A stretch of DNA of 64,000 nucleotides from positions 1 to 64,000 of the forward strand of contig NZ_MZGV01000014.1 in the NCBI RefSeq assembly GCF_002029235.1, read 5' to 3'. Every line of letters starts with the position of its first letter. The stretch's first letter is position 1. The notes beneath the pieces are model-generated. The model saw only the letters and a list, made by a program, of their open reading frames with translations. It searched no databases and was not told the DNA's origin. Source of the stretch: Clostridium oryzae (lineage in GTDB: Bacteria > Bacillota > Clostridia > Clostridiales > Clostridiaceae). Both the position numbers and the translations under genes were made by a program. Shown piece after piece: positions 43,101 through 52,099 of this stretch.

Positions 43101-43388
43101 TACAATTATATTCATGCTAAAAAGATACTGGATTTTTATAGAAAACTTTGCAGTGGTAAGAAAAATGTGCTGTCTGAAATAGTTAAAGAATTTAATAATG
43201 AAACAAATGATGGACGAGATATGAGGAAATATTCAAATCGTTTGGAAGAGGCTGTTGAAAGCATAATCGGTAAAAAAGAAGAAAAAGGGGCGGCTTCGTT
43301 GTTCAGCAAAGGCGGGACAACTATTCAGAAAAGCCTGTTTAAAAGCATAGATGACTTTGAGCTTATATCGTTTTTAGTGATTAAATAG
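40134..43388 (+). CDS. SNF2-family helicase with degenerate PLD-like N-terminus
   Basis: A 1084-aa ATPase of the SNF2/RapA class, in a type III restriction operon. Residues 1-200 look like a phospholipase-D-type fold (KLSIISAYFTIFAYKEL; GTVDFTTDGLGF in place of GSSNFTxxGL), but the catalytic HxK is missing. The motor has VGLGKT (Lys280), DESH (363-366), LSATPVNNR, and EGQNLQDCDYLINYD then IQRFGRIDRLG. A coiled insertion separates the lobes. ATG 40134 is preferred, as AGGGGAG directly precedes ATG 40125. The stop is followed by DUF4391 within 12 bp. It probably adds DNA translocation or remodelling to the Mod/Res pair. Confidence 0.88.
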   Translation: MQQPKILDNRQFGKVGEELKSSIGNSSKLSIISAYFTIFAYKELSCELNKIDSLRFLFTEPTFVKKDKELYREYFIDRTSEQKLSGNEFEIKMRNEMNQASIAKECAEWIKSKAEFKSLKKANPAQQRLVYIENKEDDISINGTVDFTTDGLGFSPSNRMDMNTCMYGKEYTSQFLRMFNNVWNDGNLVEDVKEKVLEQMQTIYKENTPEFIYFITLYNIFKDYLDELTGENIVKTRIGFKDTVVWNKLYKFQKDGVIGAIEKLEKYRGCILADSVGLGKTFSALAVIKYYELRNYRVLVLAPKKLRENWTIYTQNDKRNILDKDRFNYDVLNHTDLSRESGMSGEINLATINWSNYDLVVIDESHNFRNNDARNDKVTRYSKLLNDVIKSGAETKVLMLSATPVNNRMNDLKNQINFITEGEDNALEAEGIPSVEKTLRKAQLIFNKWTQLEENERTVDTFVEMMNMDYFKLLDTLTIARSRKHIEKYYSMAEIGKFPKKLEPKNVKCDIDEMNEFHSLEHVNKIIRNLNLSTYAPLKYVLPEKRREYERKYDTLVKDGQSVFKQVDREQSLVNLMRVNILKRMESSVNSFGLTVAKLLKQIDAALEKIEKKQLDFDTSLHINDIEIDDVSLEDSLIGNKVKVLIQDMDLVRWKQDLEDDKNKLEEILIDAAKIVKNRDAKLNKLKDIIKEKIKNPINPGNKKIIIFSAFADTTNYLYENLAQWIKDTFGLHTALVTGSGENKCTLSWVKKKDINDILTNFSPKSKERNKSKPNLTDEIDILIATDCISEGQNLQDCDYLINYDIHWNPVRIIQRFGRIDRLGSENEYIKLVNFWPNMELDEYINLEARVTGRMMLSVVSGAGEGDGLTSDEKNQMNDLEYRKKQLEQLQNEVVDLEDISGGISITDLTLNDFKMDLMEYMKEHKEELGRAPLGMYAVASSCDEDLKDEIKPGVIFTLRQVNVEVKPEESNALNPYYMVYVYEDGSVGYNYIHAKKILDFYRKLCSGKKNVLSEIVKEFNNETNDGRDMRKYSNRLEEAVESIIGKKEEKGAASLFSKGGTTIQKSLFKSIDDFELISFLVIK

Positions 43389-43399
43389 GGGTGAGATTT

Positions 43400-44158
43400 G
43401 TGGAGTATGGATTTTATGAAAAGATGAATATACCGCCTTCCTGTGAAGTGGGAAGCACCATATTCAAAAAGCTGTTTTATGAAAATGCAAATATGAACAG
43501 CAGCGATAAAAAAATATTTACAGAGGATGTTGAAAAGATAACTTGGAAATATTCCTTTAAGGAAGAGAACCTTAATATAAAACCTCTAATAACTGAGGAG
43601 CTGGATTATGAAGAGATAGCAGTTATAGAAATATCCTTAGCAAATGACCTGAAATATAAGAGAATTGCGGAGATAGTCCAGATGACTATACCTTATCCGT
43701 TAATATTGATATTTACACATAAAGATAGAATATTAATAAATTCAGCAGGTAAAAGAATAAACAAAGCTGATGAAAGCAGAAACACAGTAGAAAATTATGT
43801 ATACAGTCCATGGATAAATCTTTCAGCATTAAAGGGAAATGAGCTTCAATTTTTTGAAGCCTTGAACATAAGAAATTTTTCCTTTGTTAATATGTATATG
43901 TTTTATAACAGCTTTGTAGACAGACTCAATGTGTTTAATGCATCTGTTATTACTGGAAATTTTGAAAAACTCAGTAGTAAAAACATCGAGGAAGTTAACA
44001 GCTTAAATAAAGAAATCCAAAGTTTAAGTACTGATATTGAAAATTTAAGATCAAGTCTTAAACAGGAAGTACAGTTTAATAGAAGGATAGATATAAATAT
44101 AGAAATAAAAAAGCTGGAAGAGGAAAGAACTAATCTGATAAAGAAACTTAATGAATAA
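43400..44158 (+). CDS. DUF4391 family protein
   Basis: A 252-aa protein of the DUF4391 family. The mid-region PYPLILIFTHKDRILI and the C-terminal coiled coil ending FNRRIDINIEIKKLEEERT fit the family pattern. The family is repeatedly found between a SNF2 helicase and type III Mod/Res genes, which is the order here. No catalytic motif is visible; a structural bridge between helicase and methylase is my inference. GTG 43400 is chosen because GGGGTGAG spans the earlier GTG at 43391. Confidence 0.8.
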   Translation: MEYGFYEKMNIPPSCEVGSTIFKKLFYENANMNSSDKKIFTEDVEKITWKYSFKEENLNIKPLITEELDYEEIAVIEISLANDLKYKRIAEIVQMTIPYPLILIFTHKDRILINSAGKRINKADESRNTVENYVYSPWINLSALKGNELQFFEALNIRNFSFVNMYMFYNSFVDRLNVFNASVITGNFEKLSSKNIEEVNSLNKEIQSLSTDIENLRSSLKQEVQFNRRIDINIEIKKLEEERTNLIKKLNE

Positions 44159-44201
44159 CATAAGTTCAATATATGAAGTAATTTACTAGGAGGATGACAG
44201 A

Positions 44202-46061
44202 ATGGTGGATAAAATAAGTGGAGAAAGTATGGATATTGTTAAAGATAATATTTTGAAGCTGAAACAGATTTTTCCTGAGGTATTTTGTGAAGATAAGATT
44301 GATTTTGAAAGGTTACAAGAGGTTTTGGGGGAATATATCGATGATAAGGAAGAAAAATACAGGTTTGAGTGGCATGGTAAATCAAAAGCCATAAGAATGG
44401 CACAGACTCCTTCAAGAGGTACACTAAGACCATGCAAAGCGGAGAGCAAGAACTGGGATACTACACAAAACTTATACATAGAAGGGGATAATCTAGAGGT
44501 TTTAAAGTTATTACAGAAAAGCTATCAGAATAAGGTTAAGATGATATATATTGATCCTCCGTACAATACAGGAAATGATTTTGTATATAAGGATGATTAT
44601 AAGGACAATCTTCAGAACTATCTTGAGCTTACTGGACAGGTTGATGATGATGGTAAGAAGATTAGTACAAATTCAGAGGCAGGTGGCAGGTATCATACCA
44701 ATTGGCTAAATATGATGTATCCAAGGTTGAGGCTGGCTAAGAATTTGTTGAAAGATGACGGGGTTATATTTATTAGTATAGATGATAATGAGGTTTCAAA
44801 TTTAAAAAAAGTCTGCGATGAGATTTTTGGTGAAAGTAACTTTGTTACAAAGTTTATATGGAAAAAGAGAACTGGATCAAATGATTCTCAAAATGGGGTT
44901 AGTGTAGATCATGAGTATATTTTGGCATACTTTAGAAGTGAAAAGGCAGTATTTAATGGAGTGATAAAAACATTTGAAAACTATAAAAATCCAGATAACG
45001 ATCCTAGAGGACCATGGATGTCTGATAATTTAACTTGTAATAAAACTGCATCACAGCGACCCAATCTATTTTATTCAATTACAGATCCTAAAACAGGGAT
45101 AACGTATAACTGCAATAGCAATAGAGTTTGGGCTTATGAAAAAGAAAGAATGGAGAGAATTATAACTGAGGATAAAGTTATTTTCCCTAGAGATGGTAAA
45201 GGTACTCCAATGTATAAAAGGCATAAAGCTGAAGTGAAATCTGATAAGAAACCATATAGCTCTTTAGTGGATACTCAAATTAATTCTGTTGCAACTAAAG
45301 AGCTAAGGGATACATTAAATGCACAAATATTCAGCTATCCTAAAAGTGTTAATCTTCTAGCTCAATTAATCGGTCAAGGAACTAATAAATATAACAAGGA
45401 TATAGTCTTGGATTTCTTTTCAGGTTCTTCAACAACTGCTCATGCCATAATGCAGTTAAATTCACAAAATCAAGGCAATCGTAAATTCATAATGGTTCAA
45501 TTGCCAGAACCAACAGATGAAACATCTGAAGCCTACAAAGCAGGCTATAAAAACATCTGTGAAATAGGAAAAGAGCGTATCAGAAGAGCCGGCGATAAAA
45601 TTGTTGAAGAAAATAAAGATAAGGAAGGCATAGAAAACCTTGATATCGGCTTTAAAGTATTTAAGCTTGATACTTCCAATATAAAAACCTGGAATCCTGA
45701 TTATGAAAGCCTTGAGCAAAGATTAGACGATATTGTTGATAATTTTATTCCTGACAGAACAGAAGATGATGTTGTCTATGAAATAATGTTGAAATATGGC
45801 ATAGATTTAACTTATCCTATTAAAACCAGACAAGTTTGCGATAAAAATGTCTACAGTATAGGAATGGGAGCACTGCTTATATGTCTAGACAATGAGATAA
45901 CTTTAGAATTGGTAAATGCTATAGTCGACTTAAAAAATGAATTAAAACCTGAAACTTGCAGGGTTGTATTTAAGGACAACGGCTTTAAAACAGATTCTGT
46001 CAAAACCAACACGGTAGAAATTTTAAAGAGAAATAACGTTGAAGAAATAATGAGCATCTAG
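44202..46061 (+). CDS. mod: Type III restriction-modification methyltransferase (Mod)
   Basis: A 619-aa beta-class adenine-N6 methyltransferase, providing specificity and self-protection in a type III system. Catalytic motif IV is DPPYNTGND (Asp118-Tyr121); AdoMet motif I, LDFFSGSSTTAHA, lies near residue 403, the order expected for the beta class. The variable middle (about 200-330) is the target-recognition region. AGGAGGAT precedes the ATG. Ten bp separate it from Res. The protein is intact, and no phase-variable repeat was seen in it. Confidence 0.93.
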   Translation: MVDKISGESMDIVKDNILKLKQIFPEVFCEDKIDFERLQEVLGEYIDDKEEKYRFEWHGKSKAIRMAQTPSRGTLRPCKAESKNWDTTQNLYIEGDNLEVLKLLQKSYQNKVKMIYIDPPYNTGNDFVYKDDYKDNLQNYLELTGQVDDDGKKISTNSEAGGRYHTNWLNMMYPRLRLAKNLLKDDGVIFISIDDNEVSNLKKVCDEIFGESNFVTKFIWKKRTGSNDSQNGVSVDHEYILAYFRSEKAVFNGVIKTFENYKNPDNDPRGPWMSDNLTCNKTASQRPNLFYSITDPKTGITYNCNSNRVWAYEKERMERIITEDKVIFPRDGKGTPMYKRHKAEVKSDKKPYSSLVDTQINSVATKELRDTLNAQIFSYPKSVNLLAQLIGQGTNKYNKDIVLDFFSGSSTTAHAIMQLNSQNQGNRKFIMVQLPEPTDETSEAYKAGYKNICEIGKERIRRAGDKIVEENKDKEGIENLDIGFKVFKLDTSNIKTWNPDYESLEQRLDDIVDNFIPDRTEDDVVYEIMLKYGIDLTYPIKTRQVCDKNVYSIGMGALLICLDNEITLELVNAIVDLKNELKPETCRVVFKDNGFKTDSVKTNTVEILKRNNVEEIMSI

Positions 46062-46072
46062 GGGGGATTGTT

Positions 46073-49021
46073 ATGAAGCTTAAATTTAATAAGAACTTAG
46101 ACTATCAGAAGGAAAGTGTGGCGTCTATTGCAGATATTTTTAAAGGACAAACCCCTACTCAGTCAAATTTTACAGTATCGGCTATGTCAGATAAGGCTGG
46201 TACTGAAGGAAAGCTTATTACAGACCTTGGAATAGGAAACAAGTTAGAGCTGGACGAAGATGATATTCTTAAAAATATACGAGAAATACAGTTTAAAAAT
46301 GGTTTGAAGCTTTCAGCTCAGCAGGATTTAAAGAAAGGCAACTATAGATTCACAATAGAAATGGAAACAGGTACAGGTAAAACCTATGTATACCTAAGAA
46401 CAATATTTGAACTTAACAGCAAATACGGTTTTACAAAGTTTATAATAGTTGTTCCTTCTGTAGCTATTAAAGAGGGTGTAGTTAAATCAATTGATATAAT
46501 GACTGAACATTTTAAAGAACTCTATGATAATGTTATTTTTAAGGCATATGAATATAAATCGCAGAAGCTTGATATTATTAGAGACTTTGCTACCAGCGAC
46601 AATATAAGAATAATGGTAATGACGATACAGTCTTTTAATAAGGATACAAATGTAATCAATATGGATCATGAGAAAACCAATGGAATTAAGCCTATTGAAT
46701 TTATAAAAGAAACTAATCCAATTGTAATTATAGATGAGCCGCAAAGTGCAGCCAGTACGGATAAATCCATGGAGGCAATAAGTTCTTTAAATCCACTGTG
46801 TACTATTGGATATTCTGCAACTCATAAGGACAAGCATAATCTTATGTTCAGACTGGACGCTGTGGATGCTTATGAACGGCAGCTGGTTAAACAGATAGAG
46901 GTGGCAAGTGTTGTATCAAAGGATCAGAACAATACTGCTTATCTTAAATTGGTTAGTGTAAATAATAAAAAATCCCCAATCAAGGCAAAGCTTGAAATTG
47001 ATTTATGGGACAAGAAAAAAGGGACTATAGTAAGGAAAGCTAAAGAATACAGAGTCGATGACGATCTCTATGAGCTGTCAGGATATAGAGATGTTTATAA
47101 AGGCTATCAGATAACAGAAATAAATGCTAAAGAAGGAGAAGAGTATGTAGCTTTTCTTGGGCATGAATCAATAACTTTGAAAGAGGTTCAAGGAGAAATT
47201 GATGACGATATAATCAAAAGAGCACAGATAAGAAAGACCATCGAAGAACACCTAAATAAGGAGCTGAAATTAACAAAGCAGGGCATTAAGGTATTGAGTT
47301 TATTTTTTATAGACAAGGTGGCTAACTATAGAACGGTAGATAAAGATGGAAATGTGCATAAGGGTAAATATGCAGTATGGTTTGAAGAGGAATACAAAAA
47401 AGCCATAGAAAATCCAAAATACAAAACCCTTTTTAACGATGTAGATGTTGATACTGAAGCAGAAACTGTACATAATGGATATTTTGCACAGGATAAAAAG
47501 GGAGCTTTTAAAGATACAAACGGTTCAACATTAGCTGATGAAGATGCCTACAGTTTAATAATGAAGGATAAGGAAAAACTATTGAGCTTTGATACAAAAC
47601 TCAAATTTATCTTTTCACATTCTGCACTCAGAGAAGGCTGGGACAATCCCAATGTATTTCAGATATGCACTCTGAATGAAACAAAATCTGAAACTAAAAA
47701 GAGACAGGAAATTGGAAGAGGATTAAGACTAGCAGTAAATCAAAATGGTGAACGAGTATATGGTTTTAATGTTAATACACTAACTGTGATGGCTAATGAG
47801 AGTTATGAGGATTTTGCAAGAAAACTTCAGAATGAATATGAGGAAGAAGAAGGCATAAGATTTGGTATCGTTGAAACACATACCTTTGCCAATATTATAA
47901 TTGAGAAGAATGATCAAACTTTTTATCTAGAGCAGGAAGGCTCAGAAAAAATATTTAATCACTTGAAGCAGCAGGGTTACATTGATGAAAATGGGAAAAT
48001 AACAGACAAGCTGAAAAAGGATTTGAAGGAACATAAGGTGGATTTACCACAAGAGTTTTCAGAGGCTTATTCGCAGATAAGCGCAACGCTTGAGAAATTG
48101 TCAGGAAACCTTAATGTTAAAAATGCTGATGATAAAAGAATAGTAAAATTAAATAAAATAAGATATTTAAGTCCTGAATTTGAAGAGCTTTGGGACAGGA
48201 TAAAATATAAAACTACTTATTCAGTGGATTTTGATTCAGATGAGCTCATAAGAAAATGTGCTGAGGAAATAAAGCATAATGTAATAGTTAATGCAGCAAA
48301 GCTTATCTATACAAAAGCAGAACTTGATATAAGAAAATCAGAGGTGTCAGCTGAAGAAAATAAAAGGCAGAGTACAGAGGTGGAGCATCCGAATTTCTTG
48401 CTTCCTGATATTATAACCTTCTTGCAGAATGAAACCAATCTAACAAGGCGAACTCTAGTTAAAATTTTGAAAAGATCTGAGCGATTAGAAGATTTTAAGA
48501 AAAACCCGCAGCAGTTTATGGACGAGGTTGCTGGCATAATCCGAAGAAAGATGCGACTTATGATTGTTGATGGTATAAAGTATGAAAAGATAGGCGATGA
48601 TGAGTTCTATGCACAACAGTTATTTGAAACAGAGGAACTTAGCGGATATCTTTCAAAAAATATGGTGCCTAGCGGAAAATCTGTATATGACTATATTATC
48701 TATGATTCTGATGTTGAAGCAGAGTTTGCTAAAAAGTTTGAACGTAATGAGAGTGTAAAAATGTATGTTAAGCTTCCGGACTGGTTTAAAATAGGTACAC
48801 CACTTGGCAGTTACAATCCAGACTGGGCAGTACTTGTAGAAAAAGATAATGTGGAAAAGCTTTATTTTGTACTTGAAACAAAAGGCAATATTCTTGCAGA
48901 AGACCTTCGAGAAAGGGAGTACAAGAAGATTCAATGCGGACATAAGCATTTTGAGGCGTTGGGTAATGAGGTTGAATTTAGAGAGACGGATAACTTTGAG
49001 AAGTTTATTGAGGGAGTGTAA
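46073..49021 (+). CDS. res: Type III restriction endonuclease, Res helicase-nuclease
   Basis: A 982-aa Res subunit that translocates or diffuses on DNA after head-to-head site recognition with Mod and cuts. Helicase motifs: METGTGKTY (100-104), IIDEPQSA, GYSATH, HSALREGWDNPNVFQI, and RQEIGRGLRL. The C-terminal PD-(D/E)XK nuclease has NPDWAVL with Asp917 and VLETKGN with Glu935 and Lys937. All catalytic residues are present, so the enzyme looks active. GGGGGGATTG precedes the ATG. Confidence 0.93.
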   Translation: MKLKFNKNLDYQKESVASIADIFKGQTPTQSNFTVSAMSDKAGTEGKLITDLGIGNKLELDEDDILKNIREIQFKNGLKLSAQQDLKKGNYRFTIEMETGTGKTYVYLRTIFELNSKYGFTKFIIVVPSVAIKEGVVKSIDIMTEHFKELYDNVIFKAYEYKSQKLDIIRDFATSDNIRIMVMTIQSFNKDTNVINMDHEKTNGIKPIEFIKETNPIVIIDEPQSAASTDKSMEAISSLNPLCTIGYSATHKDKHNLMFRLDAVDAYERQLVKQIEVASVVSKDQNNTAYLKLVSVNNKKSPIKAKLEIDLWDKKKGTIVRKAKEYRVDDDLYELSGYRDVYKGYQITEINAKEGEEYVAFLGHESITLKEVQGEIDDDIIKRAQIRKTIEEHLNKELKLTKQGIKVLSLFFIDKVANYRTVDKDGNVHKGKYAVWFEEEYKKAIENPKYKTLFNDVDVDTEAETVHNGYFAQDKKGAFKDTNGSTLADEDAYSLIMKDKEKLLSFDTKLKFIFSHSALREGWDNPNVFQICTLNETKSETKKRQEIGRGLRLAVNQNGERVYGFNVNTLTVMANESYEDFARKLQNEYEEEEGIRFGIVETHTFANIIIEKNDQTFYLEQEGSEKIFNHLKQQGYIDENGKITDKLKKDLKEHKVDLPQEFSEAYSQISATLEKLSGNLNVKNADDKRIVKLNKIRYLSPEFEELWDRIKYKTTYSVDFDSDELIRKCAEEIKHNVIVNAAKLIYTKAELDIRKSEVSAEENKRQSTEVEHPNFLLPDIITFLQNETNLTRRTLVKILKRSERLEDFKKNPQQFMDEVAGIIRRKMRLMIVDGIKYEKIGDDEFYAQQLFETEELSGYLSKNMVPSGKSVYDYIIYDSDVEAEFAKKFERNESVKMYVKLPDWFKIGTPLGSYNPDWAVLVEKDNVEKLYFVLETKGNILAEDLREREYKKIQCGHKHFEALGNEVEFRETDNFEKFIEGV

Positions 49022-49069
49022 GGGTAGATAATATGCAAAATAATTAAAAATTATTAATAGGAGAATGTT

Positions 49070-49726
49070 ATGAATAAAGAGTTTGATAAAGAAATCGAAG
49101 ACATAAGAACTGCTTTTGAGATACTTGAGGATGGTTTTAATAATTTGGAGAGCAAAATAATGCAGGAATATATTCCTGAAATCAGTAAAAAAGGGCAGAT
49201 AGATGAGATTGGAAACACAACAGATTTTCTTAAAAGAATTGAAGACAATCGAAATAGTGTATTGAAAGTCCAAAAAAACTATATAGAATTACTGTCTATG
49301 AACAACTATATAGAAGAAGAAGCCTACGAAGAGGAAAATGATAAGGATATCTTGGATGTTGCTGATAGAACAGCATGGTCAAAAGAAAATGGTAATATAA
49401 GGATTACGACTACCAGACCTGATAATAGCAGCAGTTATCCGAATATAATTCCAGTAGCTATATTTACTGAAATTGTTAAAACAATATCGGATCAATTTAC
49501 AAGGTATAATAAAGAATTTATAAAAACATCAACTATATCATCTTTGATGAATGATAAAATTATAAAGGAAACTAATTATAAAAAGTCTCCTAATATATTA
49601 GTGTATAGTGTAATTAAGGTCTTGATTAAGGAAGGAATACTGGAAAACAAACAGGACTTCAAAAGAATGTATGTTCTTAATAAAAAGCCTGAATATATAG
49701 ATGATTGGTTAAAAAGGATTTGCTAA
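49070..49726 (+). CDS. Hypothetical protein with coiled coil and winged-helix-like C-terminus
   Basis: A 218-aa protein. The N-terminal 85 residues are a strong coiled coil (DIRTAFEILEDGFNNLESKI). A polar linker (about 90-130) follows, then a C-terminal segment (about 150-215) whose pattern KKSPNILVYSVIKVLIKEGI, then ILENKQDF, resembles a winged helix. It lies 48 bp after res in the same direction with a TAGGAGAATG ribosome site, so it may be part of the restriction operon or a link to the next gene. No family recognised. Confidence 0.7.
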   Translation: MNKEFDKEIEDIRTAFEILEDGFNNLESKIMQEYIPEISKKGQIDEIGNTTDFLKRIEDNRNSVLKVQKNYIELLSMNNYIEEEAYEEENDKDILDVADRTAWSKENGNIRITTTRPDNSSSYPNIIPVAIFTEIVKTISDQFTRYNKEFIKTSTISSLMNDKIIKETNYKKSPNILVYSVIKVLIKEGILENKQDFKRMYVLNKKPEYIDDWLKRIC

Positions 49727-49847
49727 AATCAAATGATATGGTAGAAAAAATTTTGAATGTACTAGTATAATGATTTCTATGTTGGACATTATCGCACTAT
49801 AAAAGAATAAAAATGGAATAAATTATAGAAATGCAGAGGCGAATGAA

Positions 49848-51863
49848 ATGGAAAATATATTAATTACACCTGAGGGAATACAAAAAAATTTAAAGAATAT
49901 TAAACCATTAGATGCGATATGCGAATATATTTGGAATGGATTTGATGCAAGTGCAAATATAGTAAAAATTAAGCTGCATTATAATGAATTTGGTCTTATA
50001 AATATGTTAACTGTTTGTGATAATGGTTCAGGGATTGTTTATGAAGAACTAAAGCAAAAATTTCAACCATTTAATGAGTCTAAGAAGGCTAAAAATATAA
50101 ATAGAACTAATCATTCTATTCCTCATGGTAGACAGGGCATTGGAAGATTAACGTTTTTTTCATTTGCACAAACTGCTAGATGGGAGACTGTTTATCAAAA
50201 AGAAAATAAGAGATATAGATACTGTTTAAGAATGAATAAGGATTCAATAAATACGTACGATGACAATGGTGGAAAGAAACCCATTGTAACAAATGAAGAT
50301 TGTGGTACAGAAGTAATATTCTCCCAAATTATTACTATGTCAAAACAGGATATTATTGATACTGTAAAGAAAGAATTTTTCTGGTTTTTAGAATTAAACA
50401 GATCTAATAATTATGCAATATGGATAGATGATCAGTTAATTTCGTGGGATGAATACATTGTTGAGAAAGTCAAAATTGATATGAATGCGTATGGACTTAA
50501 TCAAAAATATGAAGTTGAAATTGTTCAATGGAATAAGAGTTTAGGAAATGAGTATTCAAAAATTTATTATATAGGATCAGATAACATAGAGAGATATAAG
50601 GAACCAACAAAGTTAAACAAAAAATCGGACGATTTCTTCCATAGTGTATTCGTTAAAAGCAAATATTTTGATAACTTACATTTTGAAAAGCCAAAATCTG
50701 AAAATCAAATAGGTATGTTTTCTAATAGGAACGATACAGAATATAAAGGGCTGGTTTATGCATTAAACCAGTATTTGCTAAGTTATAGAAAAAAGTATTT
50801 GAAAATGGCATCTAATAATTACATCAATTTACTTATTGACAAAAAAGTATATCCTGAATTTAACACTTCAAATATTATAGATACTTATAGAAAACGAGAA
50901 TTAGATAACTTAGTTGAAACACTATATACAGCTCAGCCTAAAATATTTACAGGGCTAAATGATCAAAATAAAAAGATAGTTCTTCATCTGTTAAATTTAA
51001 TAATGGATAATAGTAACAAGCCAGAATTGTTTAATGTATTAAAACAAATTATTGAATTAGACGAAGATGAAATTAAGGAACTATCAGATGTTTTAAAGTA
51101 CACTTCACTTAATAATATTACTAAGGTGATTAAGCTCATTGAAGACAGAATTAAGGTAGTACAAGGGTTAAAGGAATTAGTTTTTGATAAAGATTTGTTT
51201 GTAAAAGAAGTTCCGCATATACAAGAAATAGTAGAAAATCACTATTGGCTGTTTGGTGAACAATATAATTTGATTACTGCAGCAGAGCCAGATTTTGAAC
51301 TAGCACTAAAGGGATTAATTCAAATGAGCACCGGTGAAACGAAAAAAATATATCTTAATCATGAAGATAAAAATAAAGAGATGGATATCTATATGCTTCG
51401 GCAAGACCATATGGGAAATGTTACTGAAAATGTAGTAGTTGAGCTTAAAAGGCCAACTGTAACTCTTGGTGAAGAGCAATTATCGCAAGTCAAAAAATAT
51501 ATGCGTGTTATAAAATCAGATGATAGATTTAACTCTGACAGTGTTAAATGGACTTACTATCTTGTTGGAAATAAGTTTAACTCTAATGGATATATGGAAG
51601 GTGAAATTGAAGGACATAAGTCATGGGGAGAGCAGCATCTAGTACATAGTGAGGCTAATGGAAATCATAAAATATATGTATTAAAATGGAGTGACGTATT
51701 CGATGAATTTGCTAGAAAGCATAGTTATTTAATGGATAAACTCAAAACAAAAGAAGAAATATGGTTACAAAAGCATGCTTCCGCTGATGAAGTGGTTGAT
51801 GCAATAAAAGAAAATGCAGCGACAATGGAACCTCCTATTATACCTAAAAAGGCTACTAGATAG
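49848..51863 (+). CDS. GHKL ATPase fused to a Shedu-like (DUF4263) PD-(D/E)XK nuclease
   Basis: A 671-aa two-domain protein. The N-terminal GHKL (Hsp90/MutL) ATPase has the N-box EYIWNGFDA (Glu26, Asn30), G1 box DNGSGI (Asp58) and G2 HGRQGIGRL (94-99). A helical middle (about 260-460) follows. The C-terminal nuclease-like domain opens with NHYWLFGEQY and carries EMDIY (Asp513) and VVELKRP (Glu532, Lys534), as in Shedu/DUF4263 PD-(D/E)XK nucleases. All catalytic positions are present, so an ATP-gated nuclease is plausible. It sits between type III restriction and Gabija-like genes; role in defence is inferred. Confidence 0.82.
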   Translation: MENILITPEGIQKNLKNIKPLDAICEYIWNGFDASANIVKIKLHYNEFGLINMLTVCDNGSGIVYEELKQKFQPFNESKKAKNINRTNHSIPHGRQGIGRLTFFSFAQTARWETVYQKENKRYRYCLRMNKDSINTYDDNGGKKPIVTNEDCGTEVIFSQIITMSKQDIIDTVKKEFFWFLELNRSNNYAIWIDDQLISWDEYIVEKVKIDMNAYGLNQKYEVEIVQWNKSLGNEYSKIYYIGSDNIERYKEPTKLNKKSDDFFHSVFVKSKYFDNLHFEKPKSENQIGMFSNRNDTEYKGLVYALNQYLLSYRKKYLKMASNNYINLLIDKKVYPEFNTSNIIDTYRKRELDNLVETLYTAQPKIFTGLNDQNKKIVLHLLNLIMDNSNKPELFNVLKQIIELDEDEIKELSDVLKYTSLNNITKVIKLIEDRIKVVQGLKELVFDKDLFVKEVPHIQEIVENHYWLFGEQYNLITAAEPDFELALKGLIQMSTGETKKIYLNHEDKNKEMDIYMLRQDHMGNVTENVVVELKRPTVTLGEEQLSQVKKYMRVIKSDDRFNSDSVKWTYYLVGNKFNSNGYMEGEIEGHKSWGEQHLVHSEANGNHKIYVLKWSDVFDEFARKHSYLMDKLKTKEEIWLQKHASADEVVDAIKENAATMEPPIIPKKATR

Positions 51864-52099
51864 TAATGATAAACATAATAATTAATTTTAAAGACGCATA
51901 ATGCTATTAGCAACAAAAACTGTACATAAATATTTAAAAGCCGATGTATGAAAAAATCTATAAGATTGCAAAGCAAAAGACGACCAGCGTATACGAAAAA
52001 GTAAAAACAAACTATCGGGGATGTATCTGTGTTCAACGGTGCATGAAATAGTGGTAGAGATAAAAAGAAAATTTAATCTAGAGAGGATGGGGTATATTT

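Noticed and set aside
40134-49021. DISARM or BREX system
   Set aside because: A SNF2 helicase and methylase are present, but there is no DrmA/DrmB, PglZ or BrxC-like gene; Mod and Res motifs and order fit type III restriction.
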